64,000 bases of DNA from positions 1,240,001 through 1,304,000 of the forward strand of contig NZ_JBNYXQ010000001.1 of the NCBI RefSeq assembly GCF_051380735.1, read 5' to 3'. How positions within the stretch are numbered: the stretch's first letter is position 1; each line of letters opens with the position of its first letter. A program made the position numbers and the translations under genes. Below, piece after piece: positions 33,764 to 42,534 of the stretch. The stretch comes from Janthinobacterium sp051380735. Lineage in GTDB: Bacteria; Pseudomonadota; Gammaproteobacteria; Burkholderiales; Burkholderiaceae_D. The notes beneath the pieces are model-generated. The model was not told where the DNA came from, searched no databases, and worked only from the letters and a program-made list of their open reading frames with translations.

Positions 33764-34642
33764 TCATTGTACGCCGCGCAGCGCGGCGATGCGTTCCTCC
33801 AGCGGAGGGTGGGTGGCGAACAGCGCGCCCCAGCCGCCCTTGCCGTTGATCCCCAGCGCCTGCATCGACTGCGGCAACTCGCCCGGCGCCACGCCACCTA
33901 AGCGCGCCAGCGCATGCATCATCGGCGTCGGGCTGCCCAGCAGTTTGGCCGAACCGGCGTCGGCACGGAACTCGCGCTGGCGCGAAAACCAGGCGACGAT
34001 GATCGAGGCCAGCAGCCCGAACAGCACTTCGCACACCATCACGGTGACGAAGTAACCGATGCCGCGCCCGCCTTCGCGGTTATTGTTTTTCAGCAACATA
34101 TTGTCGACAAAGAAGCCCACCACCCGCGCCATGAACACCACGAAGGTATTCACCACGCCCTGTATCAGGGTCAGGGTCACCATGTCGCCATTGGCGACGT
34201 GGGCGATCTCATGGCCCAGCACGGCTTCGACTTCATCGCGGTTCATGCTTTCCAATAATCCCGTCGAGACCGCCACCAGCGCCGAATTCTTGAACGCGCC
34301 GGTGGCAAACGCGTTCGCGTCACCCTGATACACGGCCACCTCGGGCATGCCGATGCCGGCCCGCTCGGACAGCGCGCGCACGGTATTGACCAGCCATAAT
34401 TCAGTCGAGGAAGCGGGATTGTCGATCACGCGCGCGCCCGTGCTCCACTTGGCCATCGGCTTGCTGATCAGCAGCGAAAAGATGGAACCGGTAAACCCCA
34501 CCACCAGGGAAAACACCATCAAGCTGCCCAGGTTCAGGGCACTGCCGCGCGCTGGATTGCCGACACCCAATAAACTGAGGACGAGCGTCAGCACCAGCAT
34601 CACGGCCAGGTTGGTGACGATAAACAGGACGATGCGTTTCAT
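33764..34642 (-). CDS. htpX: Membrane metalloprotease HtpX
   Basis: The start at 34642 gives the standard MKRIVLFIVTN and 292 residues. Membrane segments lie at about 3-25 and 38-60, followed by the zinc motif HEIAH at 144-148 (VLGHEIAHVANGDM), a second pair of membrane segments and the third-ligand region REFRADAGSAKLLG. HtpX cooperates with FtsH in quality control of inner-membrane proteins. It lies between the PHP gene and yciO. It keeps all zinc residues, in contrast to the M50 homologue two genes away. Confidence 0.95.
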   Translation of the reverse strand: MKRIVLFIVTNLAVMLVLTLVLSLLGVGNPARGSALNLGSLMVFSLVVGFTGSIFSLLISKPMAKWSTGARVIDNPASSTELWLVNTVRALSERAGIGMPEVAVYQGDANAFATGAFKNSALVAVSTGLLESMNRDEVEAVLGHEIAHVANGDMVTLTLIQGVVNTFVVFMARVVGFFVDNMLLKNNNREGGRGIGYFVTVMVCEVLFGLLASIIVAWFSRQREFRADAGSAKLLGSPTPMMHALARLGGVAPGELPQSMQALGINGKGGWGALFATHPPLEERIAALRGVQ

Positions 34643-34729
34643 GGCGATGGCTCCGGCAGCAATTCGATAACAGGCAGATAGGGATGGCACAGCGGTTATC
34701 AAGCTTGCCAGAGCGGGCTTAGTCTCGAC

Positions 34730-35563
34730 TTAAAACCAGTCGTGCCAGATCGGAGTGACATTGCCTGGCAGCGGCGGCAGCAGCGCAAAGTCCACGCGCG
34801 ACTCGCCCGGCGCATGGAAATCGGTGCCGCGCGAGGCGAGAAAACCGTAGTCGTTGGCCAGGCGCGCATATTCCGGATACTGGTCCGGGCTGTGGCTGCC
34901 CGTCACCACTTCGATGGCCACACCACCCAATTGCTTGAATTCATCAAACAGCACGCCCTGAGCCATGTCGCTGAAGCGGTAGCGGCCAGGATGGGCAATC
35001 ACCGCCACGCCGCCGGCGCCGCGGATCCAGCCGACCGCTTCGGCCAGGGTGGCCCAGCGGTGCTCGACATAGCCAGGCTTGCCTTCGGACAGGTATTTCT
35101 TGAAGACGTCGGGAATATTTGCGCATTTGCCCGTTTCCACAATATAGCGGGCAAAGTGGGTGCGCGACATCAGGTCGGGGTTGCCGACAAACTTCAGCGC
35201 CCCTTCATAGGCGCCGGGGATGCCGGCCAGGTCCAGCTGGCGGGCAATTTCACGCCCGCGCGCATCGCGCCCCGAGCGGGTCTGGTCCAGGCCACGTACC
35301 AAGCCAGGATTATTTTCATCGATCTGCAAGCCGACAATATGCACGGTCTGGCCAGCCCAGGTAATTGAAATTTCCACGCCGGCAACAAAGCGCATGCCCT
35401 GCTCCACCGCTGCCAGACGCGCCTCGGCAATGCCGGACACCTCGTCGTGATCAGTCAGCGCCCATACGTCGACGCCAGCCTTGCGTGCGTAAGCGGCCAC
35501 GGCGGCTGGTGCGAGGACGCCGTCGGAAATATTCGAATGACAATGGAGGTCGACTTTAAGCAT
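34730..35563 (-). CDS. PHP-domain phosphoesterase (YciV/TrpH family)
   Basis: The start at 35563 gives MLKVDLHCHSNISDG; the longer frame is not supported. The 277-residue product has the PHP metal motifs: DLHCHS (His 7 and 9), ALTDHDEVSGI, GVEISITWAGQTVHIVGL, VIAHPGRY and the final SRGTDFHAPGE. Family members (E. coli YciV/RNase AM) are 5'-3' exoribonucleases that mature rRNA or hydrolyse 3',5'-nucleotide bisphosphates. Its proximity to yciO is shared with E. coli. Confidence 0.9.
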   Translation of the reverse strand: MLKVDLHCHSNISDGVLAPAAVAAYARKAGVDVWALTDHDEVSGIAEARLAAVEQGMRFVAGVEISITWAGQTVHIVGLQIDENNPGLVRGLDQTRSGRDARGREIARQLDLAGIPGAYEGALKFVGNPDLMSRTHFARYIVETGKCANIPDVFKKYLSEGKPGYVEHRWATLAEAVGWIRGAGGVAVIAHPGRYRFSDMAQGVLFDEFKQLGGVAIEVVTGSHSPDQYPEYARLANDYGFLASRGTDFHAPGESRVDFALLPPLPGNVTPIWHDWF

Positions 35564-35643
35564 GGGAGACAATACCGTGCACAGGTGAGCGATGTAAGAA
35601 GTTTTTATTGTACGCTGCCTGCCGGGGCACGGCAGCGTTAGCA

Positions 35644-36525
35644 TCATATTGTGGCAAGAAACTCTTCCACCATGCGCGCCAGCGCCCGTGGCTGGTCGTG
35701 GTGCAACATATGGCCAGCGTCCTCCATCATCCTGCAGCGCACGTCCTTCAAAAAGCCCAGGCGACGGTCGATTTCAAGCCGCGCCTCTTCTTTCGGCCCC
35801 ATCCATTCCCACATATTGGTCTCTGCCGCCTCGACCCACAACACCGGCGCCGTGATGCGGCGCCAGCAGGCCATCACTTCCTCAACCTGGTACAGCATCG
35901 GGTTGACGCGCTTGTGGCGCGGGTCGCCGGCGATATCCCACTCGCCCGCCTCGTTCCTGACCGACCAATGTTCGGCCAGGAAGGCGGCACGCTCGTCGCT
36001 CAGGCGCGGATTGGTCTTTTGCAAGCGCTCGGCCACCGCCCGCAGGCTCGGATAGCTGCGCATCAGCGCCGGCTCGCGCAATTCGTCCAGCCATTTGGCA
36101 TAGCGGCCAGGCGCCTGCTCGGGGCGGGTCGCCATCATGCCGAAGCCTTCCAGGTTGATGAAGCTGGCGAGGCGTTCGGGCCGCACGCCCGCATACAGGC
36201 CAGCCACATTGGCGCCCATGCTGTGACCCAGCAGGTTCACCGGCAACTCGGGCGAATAATGCAGCAGCATGGCGTCGAGGTCGGCCAGGTAGTCGGGGAA
36301 CCAGTAGGTGTCGGACTGCGTGTAGTCGCTCTGGCCAAAACCGCGCCAGTCGGGGGCGATCACATGCCAGTCGCCCTCGATCTCATCGACAACGAACTGG
36401 AACGAGGCGGCCACGTCCATCCAGCCGTGCACCATGAACAAAATTGGCGCGCCTTCGCGGCCCCAGTGGCGCGCATGGACGCGCGCGCCACGGATGTTGA
36501 TAAATTCGGAACGAGAAAGTTTCAT
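35644..36525 (-). CDS. Alpha/beta hydrolase
   Basis: A 293-residue alpha/beta-hydrolase fold protein. The oxyanion region is FMVHGWMDVAASF, the nucleophile elbow is GHSMG (Ser 102), an acid is expected in the strand around LWVEAAETNMWEW and the catalytic His is in MMEDAGHMLHHDQP. Sequence features fit the epoxide hydrolase/esterase group of betaproteobacteria, and the substrate is unknown. It is transcribed leftward ahead of the PHP gene, 80 bases apart, and diverges from the gamma-carbonic-anhydrase gene. Confidence 0.88.
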   Translation of the reverse strand: MKLSRSEFINIRGARVHARHWGREGAPILFMVHGWMDVAASFQFVVDEIEGDWHVIAPDWRGFGQSDYTQSDTYWFPDYLADLDAMLLHYSPELPVNLLGHSMGANVAGLYAGVRPERLASFINLEGFGMMATRPEQAPGRYAKWLDELREPALMRSYPSLRAVAERLQKTNPRLSDERAAFLAEHWSVRNEAGEWDIAGDPRHKRVNPMLYQVEEVMACWRRITAPVLWVEAAETNMWEWMGPKEEARLEIDRRLGFLKDVRCRMMEDAGHMLHHDQPRALARMVEEFLATI

Positions 36526-36703
36526 GAGTAGCTACCTTGAAAGTGGCGCAGGCGTCGCCACATGCTGTGTCTGAAAGTAATGTGCCGCCATAAAAGTACG
36601 ACCGTTCTTAATTATACCGGATCGCTTGCCGCCGTTCTGGCTTGTCTTGCAACAGCGTAAAATAGCGTTATCCCGGCCTTTCCACCCTTGCCTCAGGTTC
36701 ATC

Positions 36704-37228
36704 ATGACACTCTACCAACTGGGCGCCGAGGCGCCACAGATTGCTGCTTCCGCGTTTGTTGCCGACACGGCCAATGTGATCGGCAAGGTTACCCTGCATG
36801 AAAACACCTCGGTCTGGTTTGGCGCCACCTTGCGCGGCGACAACGAACGCATCACGGTTGGCGCCAACAGCAATGTGCAGGAAGGCGCGGTGCTGCATAC
36901 CGACCCCGGCTATCCGCTCGACGTGGGGCAGAACGTCACCATCGGCCACCAGGCCATGCTGCACGGCTGCACCATCGGCGACGGCACGCTGATCGGCATC
37001 CAGGCGGTGGTGCTCAATGGTGCGAAGATCGGCAAAAACTGCCTGGTCGGCGCCGGCGCGCTGGTTACCGAAGGCAAGCAATTTCCCGACAATATGCTGA
37101 TCATCGGCACGCCGGCCAAGGCCGTGCGCACCCTGACGGCGGACGATATCACCAAGCTGCAAGGCAATGCTCTCAATTATGTACAGCGCGGCCAGCTATT
37201 TAATACGCAACTCAAGAAGATTGGATAA
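36704..37228 (+). CDS. Gamma-carbonic-anhydrase-family hexapeptide protein
   Basis: The start at 36704 gives MTLYQLGAEAPQIAA and 174 residues. It is a left-handed beta-helix of hexapeptide repeats (VIGKVTLHENTSVWFGATLRGD, quoted only by ends V-I-G-K and L-R-G-D, then SNVQEGAVLHTD), with the metal His in VLHTD, TIGHQAMLHG and the MLHGC strand. YrdA/CaiE-like family members bind zinc, but many show little carbonic anhydrase activity. Only five bases separate it from hslO, so the two form an operon. Confidence 0.9.
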   Translation: MTLYQLGAEAPQIAASAFVADTANVIGKVTLHENTSVWFGATLRGDNERITVGANSNVQEGAVLHTDPGYPLDVGQNVTIGHQAMLHGCTIGDGTLIGIQAVVLNGAKIGKNCLVGAGALVTEGKQFPDNMLIIGTPAKAVRTLTADDITKLQGNALNYVQRGQLFNTQLKKIG

Positions 37229-37233
37229 CACTT

Positions 37234-38214
37234 ATGACGACTGATACCAGCGGCGCGATCATCGCCCCCATCGCAGGCCAGGATACGCTGCAAAAATTTA
37301 TTTTTGATAACGCCGCCGTGCGCGGCCAGTTCATCGACGTTTCGCACACGTGGCAGGAAGTGGTGTCGCGCCACGCCTACCCGCTGGCCGTGAAAAAGGT
37401 CCTGGGCGAAATGGTGGCAGCCGCCGCCCTGCTGTCGGCCAACCTGAAATTCAATGGCTCCATCATCATGCAGATCCATGGCGACGGTCCGGTGCACCTG
37501 ATGGTAGTCGAGTGCGACTCCGACCTGCGCCTGCGCGCTACTGCCAAGCTCGCTCCGGACACGGACATCGTTGACGGCGCCACCGTGCCGCAGCTGATGA
37601 ACGCCAACGGCAAGGGCCGCTTCATCATCACGCTCGATCCGGCCGACAAGGTGCCGGGCCAGCAACCGTACCAGGGCATTGTGCCGCTGGACGGCGACGA
37701 CATGGCGACCGTCATCGAAAACTACATGCTGCGCTCGGAACAGCTCGACACGCGCTTGTGGCTGGCCACCGACGACACCACCTCGCGCGGCCTGCTGCTG
37801 CAGAAGCTGCCGCACCACGGCGGTAAAGCCGAAGCGACGCCGGTGTCGGAAGAAGATGCACTCGACACCTGGAACCGCGCCGTGATGCTGGCGTCGACCC
37901 TGAAAGAGGAAGAAATCCTGGCCACCGACATCGATACCCTGATGCAGCGCTTGTTCTGGGAAGAAACCATCCGCGTGTTCGATCCGTTGCACCCGAGTTT
38001 TCATTGCACGTGCACGCGTGAAAAAGTGGGCAATATGCTCAAGATGCTGGGCGAACAGGAAGTCAACGACGCGCTGGCGGAAATCGGCCATGTTGGCGTG
38101 AATTGCGACTTCTGCGGCCAGCATTATGATTTCGATAAGGTCGATTGCGCACAGCTGTTCATTACCGATGCGCCGGCCGAGGTGCTGATGCCGCCGGCAA
38201 CCAGCATCAATTAA
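37234..38214 (+). CDS. hslO: Redox-regulated chaperone Hsp33
   Basis: A 326-residue Hsp33, longer than the usual 290. It holds unfolded proteins during oxidative stress. The C-terminal zinc switch is complete: FHCTCTREKV (Cys-x-Cys) and NCDFCGQHY (Cys-x-x-Cys). The N-terminal folding core contains VRGQFIDVSHTWQEV and the KFNGSIIMQIHGDGPVHLMV segment. It follows the gamma-carbonic anhydrase gene by five bases and ends at a strong terminator. Confidence 0.95.
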   Translation: MTTDTSGAIIAPIAGQDTLQKFIFDNAAVRGQFIDVSHTWQEVVSRHAYPLAVKKVLGEMVAAAALLSANLKFNGSIIMQIHGDGPVHLMVVECDSDLRLRATAKLAPDTDIVDGATVPQLMNANGKGRFIITLDPADKVPGQQPYQGIVPLDGDDMATVIENYMLRSEQLDTRLWLATDDTTSRGLLLQKLPHHGGKAEATPVSEEDALDTWNRAVMLASTLKEEEILATDIDTLMQRLFWEETIRVFDPLHPSFHCTCTREKVGNMLKMLGEQEVNDALAEIGHVGVNCDFCGQHYDFDKVDCAQLFITDAPAEVLMPPATSIN

Positions 38215-38236
38215 CTTTCGCAACACCGCATCCCTG

Positions 38237-38263
38237 CGCCGCCGTCCTGGCGGCGTTTTTTTT
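38237..38263 (+). terminator. Rho-independent terminator of hslO
   Basis: CGCCGCC (38237-38243) and GGCGGCG (38249-38255) form a perfect stem around a five-base loop, followed by eight T. Confidence 0.92.
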
Positions 38264-38356
38264 GGCCGTCATCAATCCGTCATCGCTGCGTCATCAGCGC
38301 GTCACGCTTCGCCGTTACGCTGCTCAGCTTGCATTGTTACCCACCTACAACAGGCC

Positions 38357-40756
38357 ATGATGAACACGAATCTGACGCTGGCATTGCGCCGCCATTCCTT
38401 CCATTTAATGCTGGGCTGCGCCGCCGGCACTGCTCTGCCCGCGCTGGCGCAAACGGCCGTGGCCGCTGCGGTCGCCTCCGCTACCACCGAGATGGCCGCC
38501 CCGGTCGAGGACAACGCGCCGATCGCCACGGTGGAGATCTCTTCGCGCAAGACACGCTCGTCTGTCGCCCTGAGCAAGAATGAAATCCAGAAAATACTGC
38601 CCGGCACCAATCCGCTGAAAGCGCTGCAAACCCTGCCTGGTGTGAGCTTCCAGACGGCAGATCCCTGGGGCAACAACGAGCAGAACCTGTCGCTGTTCGT
38701 GCACGGCTTTTCAGGCCAGCAACTCGGCTATACGATGGATGGCGTGCCGCTCGGCGACCAGCAGTATGGCAACTACAACGGCCTGTCGCCGCAGCGCGCG
38801 GTGATCAGCGAAAACGTGCGCAGCGTGGTGCTGTCGTCGGGCGCCGGCGACCTGGCCACCGCCTCGACCAGCAACCTGGGCGGCACGATTGAAACCTTTT
38901 CCAGCGATCCGCTGGCCACGCAGGGCGCCAGCGTGCAGCAAACCGTCGGCAGCCACCGCACCTCGCGCACCTTTGCCCGTTACGACACGGGCGCCTTTGG
39001 CGAAGGCAGCAGCGCTTATTTCTCCATCCTGCACCACGAAGCGCGCGCCTGGGACTTCGATGCGCGCCAGGGCGGCGACCAGTTCAACACCAAGTTCGTC
39101 AACCGCAGCGAGGCCGGCAAGCTGACGCTGTTCTTCAACTACTCGGACAAGATCGAGCCGAACGAAGACAGCACCGTGCACGTGGCCGGCGAAACCAGCG
39201 CGCCGTACACGCGCCCCTTCCTGTACCCGAACTTCGGCGCGGCCCTCAATTACCTGTCGCCCACCGGCGGCACGCCGGCGGCCGACGGCAACAACTACCG
39301 CAACTACTACAGCGACGCGCAGCGCACCGACTACCTGGCCTATGCCAAATTCGACGCCAACCTGGCCGAAGGCGCCACCTGGTCTAACCAGGTTTATTTC
39401 CACAAGGATGGCGGCGCCGGCGTGGTGGCCGGTCCGATCGGCGTGGCCGGCCTGCCGGCGCTGTTCGGCGTGTACTACCCGAACCAGAACCTCAAGCAGG
39501 TATTCGGCAATTCCGGCTACGCCGTGCGCACTACCGAATACGATATCAAGCGCGGCGGATTCATTTCCACCCTGCGCAAGGAAGTCGGCGATCATCAGCT
39601 GGAAGCAGGCCTGTGGCTGGAACAGAACCGCTCCTCGGCCTACCGCCGCTGGTACGCACTCGACGTCAACAACCCTACCTCGCCGTACGACCGCCCCCGC
39701 AATCCCCTGATCACGCAATACGGCAGCGAGATCGACAACAAGGTGGTGCAGTTGCACCTGCAGGACGAATGGAAGCTCACGCCGACTATGGCGCTGCAGG
39801 CCGGCTTCAAGTCCAGCCTGCAGTTTGCCGACGGCCAGTTCCCCGTGCAGCCGGCCAATGGTGCGATTTCGGGTGGCTCGACGGCCTTGCCGGTCGGTTC
39901 GATCGACACCAAAAAATGGTTCTTGCCGCAGGTCGGCGGGCGCTGGGATGTGACGCCGCAAGACCAGCTGTATTTCAATATCCAGAAAAACATGCGCCAG
40001 TTCGTCACCTATGGTGGTGGCGGCGCCTCGCCGTGGAGCCTGGCCAGCCAGTCCGCCTTCGACCTGTTCAAGCGCGACGCCAAACCGGAAACGGCGCTGA
40101 CCTATGAACTGGGCCTGCGCGGCAACCACCCGCTGCAGCTGGGCGCCATCACGGCCATCGACGGCCAGGTCAGCGTCTATCATGTGGACTTCAGCAACCG
40201 TTTGCTGCAGATCAGCCCGACGCCGGTGATCTCGTCGATTATCGGCGGCAACCCGGTGCTGGCCAACGTCGGCAGCGTGCGCACGGACGGCGTCGACCTG
40301 GCCGCCACCGTCCACTTCGGCAACAATTTTTCGTTCTACAATGCGCTGTCGTACAACCGCTCGCAATACGCGGACAATTACTTCAATGGCGCTACCCTGG
40401 TGCCGACGGCCGGCAAGAACGTGCCCGGTTCGCCCGAGTGGCTGAACAAATTCGTCGCCACCGCCAATGTGGGCGAGGTGGAATTCCAGCTGATCGGAGA
40501 CTATGTGGGCAAGCGCTACGCCACTTATACCAATGACTTGTCGGTGCCCAGCTACTTCCTGATGAGCCTGGGCGTGTCGGGCAAGCTGCCGGCGCTGGCG
40601 AGCTGGCTGAAAAACCCGCGCTGGCGCGTCAACGTCAGCAACCTGGCCAACCGCGAAGGCGCGCTGAACGTGGTGGTCGGCGCCGCCGACAAGACCTACA
40701 ACACCTTCCCGATCGCGCCGCGCCAGGGATTCCTGACCCTGACGGCGGAGTTCTGA
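38357..40756 (+). CDS. TonB-dependent outer-membrane receptor
   Basis: A 799-residue receptor with a signal peptide (ending near LPALAQT), a plug domain (IQKILPGTNPLKALQTLPGV, VHGFSGQQLGYTMDGVPLGD, SSGAGDLATASTSNLGGTI) and a 22-strand barrel ending in an aromatic residue (LTLTAEF). The ligand is not given by the sequence. Its stop codon overlaps the start of a glycerophosphodiesterase gene, which suggests uptake of phosphodiester or phospholipid-derived compounds. The Phe end and barrel strands are intact. Confidence 0.92.
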   Translation: MMNTNLTLALRRHSFHLMLGCAAGTALPALAQTAVAAAVASATTEMAAPVEDNAPIATVEISSRKTRSSVALSKNEIQKILPGTNPLKALQTLPGVSFQTADPWGNNEQNLSLFVHGFSGQQLGYTMDGVPLGDQQYGNYNGLSPQRAVISENVRSVVLSSGAGDLATASTSNLGGTIETFSSDPLATQGASVQQTVGSHRTSRTFARYDTGAFGEGSSAYFSILHHEARAWDFDARQGGDQFNTKFVNRSEAGKLTLFFNYSDKIEPNEDSTVHVAGETSAPYTRPFLYPNFGAALNYLSPTGGTPAADGNNYRNYYSDAQRTDYLAYAKFDANLAEGATWSNQVYFHKDGGAGVVAGPIGVAGLPALFGVYYPNQNLKQVFGNSGYAVRTTEYDIKRGGFISTLRKEVGDHQLEAGLWLEQNRSSAYRRWYALDVNNPTSPYDRPRNPLITQYGSEIDNKVVQLHLQDEWKLTPTMALQAGFKSSLQFADGQFPVQPANGAISGGSTALPVGSIDTKKWFLPQVGGRWDVTPQDQLYFNIQKNMRQFVTYGGGGASPWSLASQSAFDLFKRDAKPETALTYELGLRGNHPLQLGAITAIDGQVSVYHVDFSNRLLQISPTPVISSIIGGNPVLANVGSVRTDGVDLAATVHFGNNFSFYNALSYNRSQYADNYFNGATLVPTAGKNVPGSPEWLNKFVATANVGEVEFQLIGDYVGKRYATYTNDLSVPSYFLMSLGVSGKLPALASWLKNPRWRVNVSNLANREGALNVVVGAADKTYNTFPIAPRQGFLTLTAEF

Positions 40757-41883
40757 TGCGCGCGCCCGTTTTGCCCCAGCGCCATCTGTCGCGGCGTCGC
40801 TTTGTTCAGGCCGCCGCCGGCACCCTGGCGCTGGCGGCGGCGCCCGCTTTCGCGGGGATGCTGGCCACCGGCCCCACCCGGCCGCTGGTGTATGGGCATC
40901 GCGGCGCCAGCGCGCTGAGGCCAGAGCACACGCTGGCGTCGTATGCCAAGGCGATTGCAGACGGCGCCGATTATGTCGAGCCCGACCTGGTCGCCACCCG
41001 CGACGGCGTGCTGGTGGCGCGCCACGAAAGCAATCTGATCGAGACCACCGATGTGGCGCGCCGGTCTGAATTTGCCAGCCGGCGCCGCAAGAAAATGGTC
41101 GACGGCACCTGGCACGACGGCTGGCATGTCGATGACTTCACCCTGGTGGAACTGAAAACCCTGCGCGCCATCGAGCGCTTGCCCACTATCCGTAGCGGCA
41201 ACACCGTGTACGACGGCCAGTTCCAGATACCGACCTGGGAAGAAATCATCGAATTTGTTGCAGCGCAATCGGCCGCCACCGGGCGCGTGATCGGCCTGGT
41301 GCCCGAGCTGAAAAGTTCCACCTACTTCAGCGACGCGGGCCTGGCGCTGGAAGACCGTTTCCTGTCGACCATGCTGGCGCACGAATATACGCGCCGCGCC
41401 CCGGTCGAAATCCAGTCGTTTGAAACGGCCAACCTGAAGTATTTGCGCAGCAAGCTGGGCAAGCGTGGCAATGTGCGGCTGATGCAACTGGTGCTGGGGG
41501 GCGAACTGCGCCCGGTCGACGTGGCCAAGGCCGGCGGCACGCTGACCTTCGGGCAAATGCTGCAGCCACCCGGCCTGCGCGACATTGCCGCCTATGCCGA
41601 CGTACTGGCGCCACCCACGCGTGGCGTGATACCGCTGGGTAGCGACCAGCGCCTGGCCAGCCCCACCAGCGTCGTCGACGATGCCCATGCGGCGGGGCTG
41701 CTGCTGCATACCTGGACCTTCCGCCCGGAAAACCGCTTTTTGGCGGCCGACTTCAGGGACGGCAATGGCGAGAATGCGCGCAACGAGGCAGGCTCGGTGG
41801 CAGAAATGCGGCGCTATATCGCCACCGGCCTGGACGGCTTTTTCAGCGATGATCCGGGCTTGGGACGTCTTGCCACAGGATAA
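40756..41883 (+). CDS. Tat-exported glycerophosphodiester phosphodiesterase
   Basis: A 375-residue GlpQ/UgpQ-family enzyme that hydrolyses glycerophosphodiesters to glycerol 3-phosphate and an alcohol. The N-terminus has a twin-arginine signal (SRRRFVQAAAGTLALAAAPA). Catalytic residues are seen in VYGHRGASALRPEHTLASY (His and Arg), YVEPDLVATRDG (Glu and Asp) and VLVARHESN (His). The ATG overlaps the TonB-receptor stop codon (TGATG), so translation is coupled. Folding in the cytoplasm before export fits a metal-dependent periplasmic enzyme. A terminator follows. Confidence 0.93.
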   Translation: MRAPVLPQRHLSRRRFVQAAAGTLALAAAPAFAGMLATGPTRPLVYGHRGASALRPEHTLASYAKAIADGADYVEPDLVATRDGVLVARHESNLIETTDVARRSEFASRRRKKMVDGTWHDGWHVDDFTLVELKTLRAIERLPTIRSGNTVYDGQFQIPTWEEIIEFVAAQSAATGRVIGLVPELKSSTYFSDAGLALEDRFLSTMLAHEYTRRAPVEIQSFETANLKYLRSKLGKRGNVRLMQLVLGGELRPVDVAKAGGTLTFGQMLQPPGLRDIAAYADVLAPPTRGVIPLGSDQRLASPTSVVDDAHAAGLLLHTWTFRPENRFLAADFRDGNGENARNEAGSVAEMRRYIATGLDGFFSDDPGLGRLATG

Positions 41884-41908
41884 TAATTAGTTACATCTTT
41901 TTATTTCA

Positions 41909-41937
41909 GGGCGTGGCCAGTGGCTACGCCCTTATTA
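41909..41937 (+). terminator. Terminator after the receptor-phosphodiesterase operon
   Basis: GGGCGT (41909-41914) pairs with ACGCCC (41926-41931), extended by GCC/GGC with a bulge, followed by TTATTATT. Confidence 0.75.
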
Positions 41938-42034
41938 TTCATGTTTTGAATTACTGAAATTGGAATTTGAAATTGGACGTATATCGCGGCTTCCATTATT
42001 GTGCAATGCAACAACACACATTCATGGAGGGCTT

Positions 42035-42292
42035 ATGTCCACATTGACCAGCACTTACAGCACCGACAGCCACGACGGCTACTTCAGCAACCTCGGCCGC
42101 GCCACGCGCGCTTTCCTGGGCGCCCTGCTGGCCTCGAAACCGTATGCCGCAACCGCTGCCACGGCAGAAGAAGCGCGCCACACGCGTCCAAGCAAGCGCG
42201 ATATCGCCCTGCTGAACTCCGAAGCAGCACGCTACGAACACCTGATGCCTAACCTGGCCAGCGAACTGCGCTTCCTGGCCTCGCGCGGTTAA
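42035..42292 (+). CDS. Small hypothetical protein
   Basis: An 85-residue protein chosen from the ATG at 42035, which has GGAGG four bases upstream; the longer frame to 41960 is discarded. It is Ala-rich and slightly basic with an amphipathic N-terminal part (GYFSNLGRATRAFLGALLAS) and a conserved-looking C-terminus (SKRDIALLNSEAARYEHLMP). No family is recognised. It is followed directly by an intergenic repeat and a tiny membrane-protein ORF, with which it may form a unit. Confidence 0.65.
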   Translation: MSTLTSTYSTDSHDGYFSNLGRATRAFLGALLASKPYAATAATAEEARHTRPSKRDIALLNSEAARYEHLMPNLASELRFLASRG

Positions 42293-42374
42293 AAAGTGTC
42301 CATGGCGGCGTTGCTTCGCCTCGTCGTACTGGCGTAATGCCTTCGGCTTTGCGCCTTGCCCTGAACACTTTTTT
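42291..42374. repeat. Intergenic repeat with inverted ends
   Basis: AAAAAGTGTCCATGGC at the left and its imperfect inverted copy GCCCTGAACACTTTTT at the right enclose a GC-rich stretch including TTGCTTCGCCTCGTCGTACT. It is short, non-coding and can fold on itself, like a miniature inverted-repeat or REP-type element. It overlaps the stop of the small gene to the left. Confidence 0.6.
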
Positions 42375-42401
42375 ATTAATAATTTACTTGAACTGAGAAA
42401 T

Positions 42402-42494
42402 ATGATGATCCTCGAAACTACCCTGATCGCCCTGGCCGTTGCCGTTACCGCCATCCGTTTTTACCTGATCTCGACCGGCAAGGGCGAGTTCTAA
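42402..42494 (+). CDS. Possible 30-residue membrane microprotein
   Basis: The ORF starts with two ATGs and encodes a 30-residue peptide: MILETTLIALAVAVTAIRFY is one membrane-spanning helix, followed by the short polar tail LISTGKGEF. The ribosome site is weak (TGAGAAAT). The clean helix-plus-tail design and GC-rich third positions favour a real gene, but no homologue is known to me. Confidence 0.4.
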   Translation: MMILETTLIALAVAVTAIRFYLISTGKGEF

Positions 42495-42534
42495 GCAATC
42501 CCCAGAACAAAGATGGCGGTGCCGGCCACAACGC

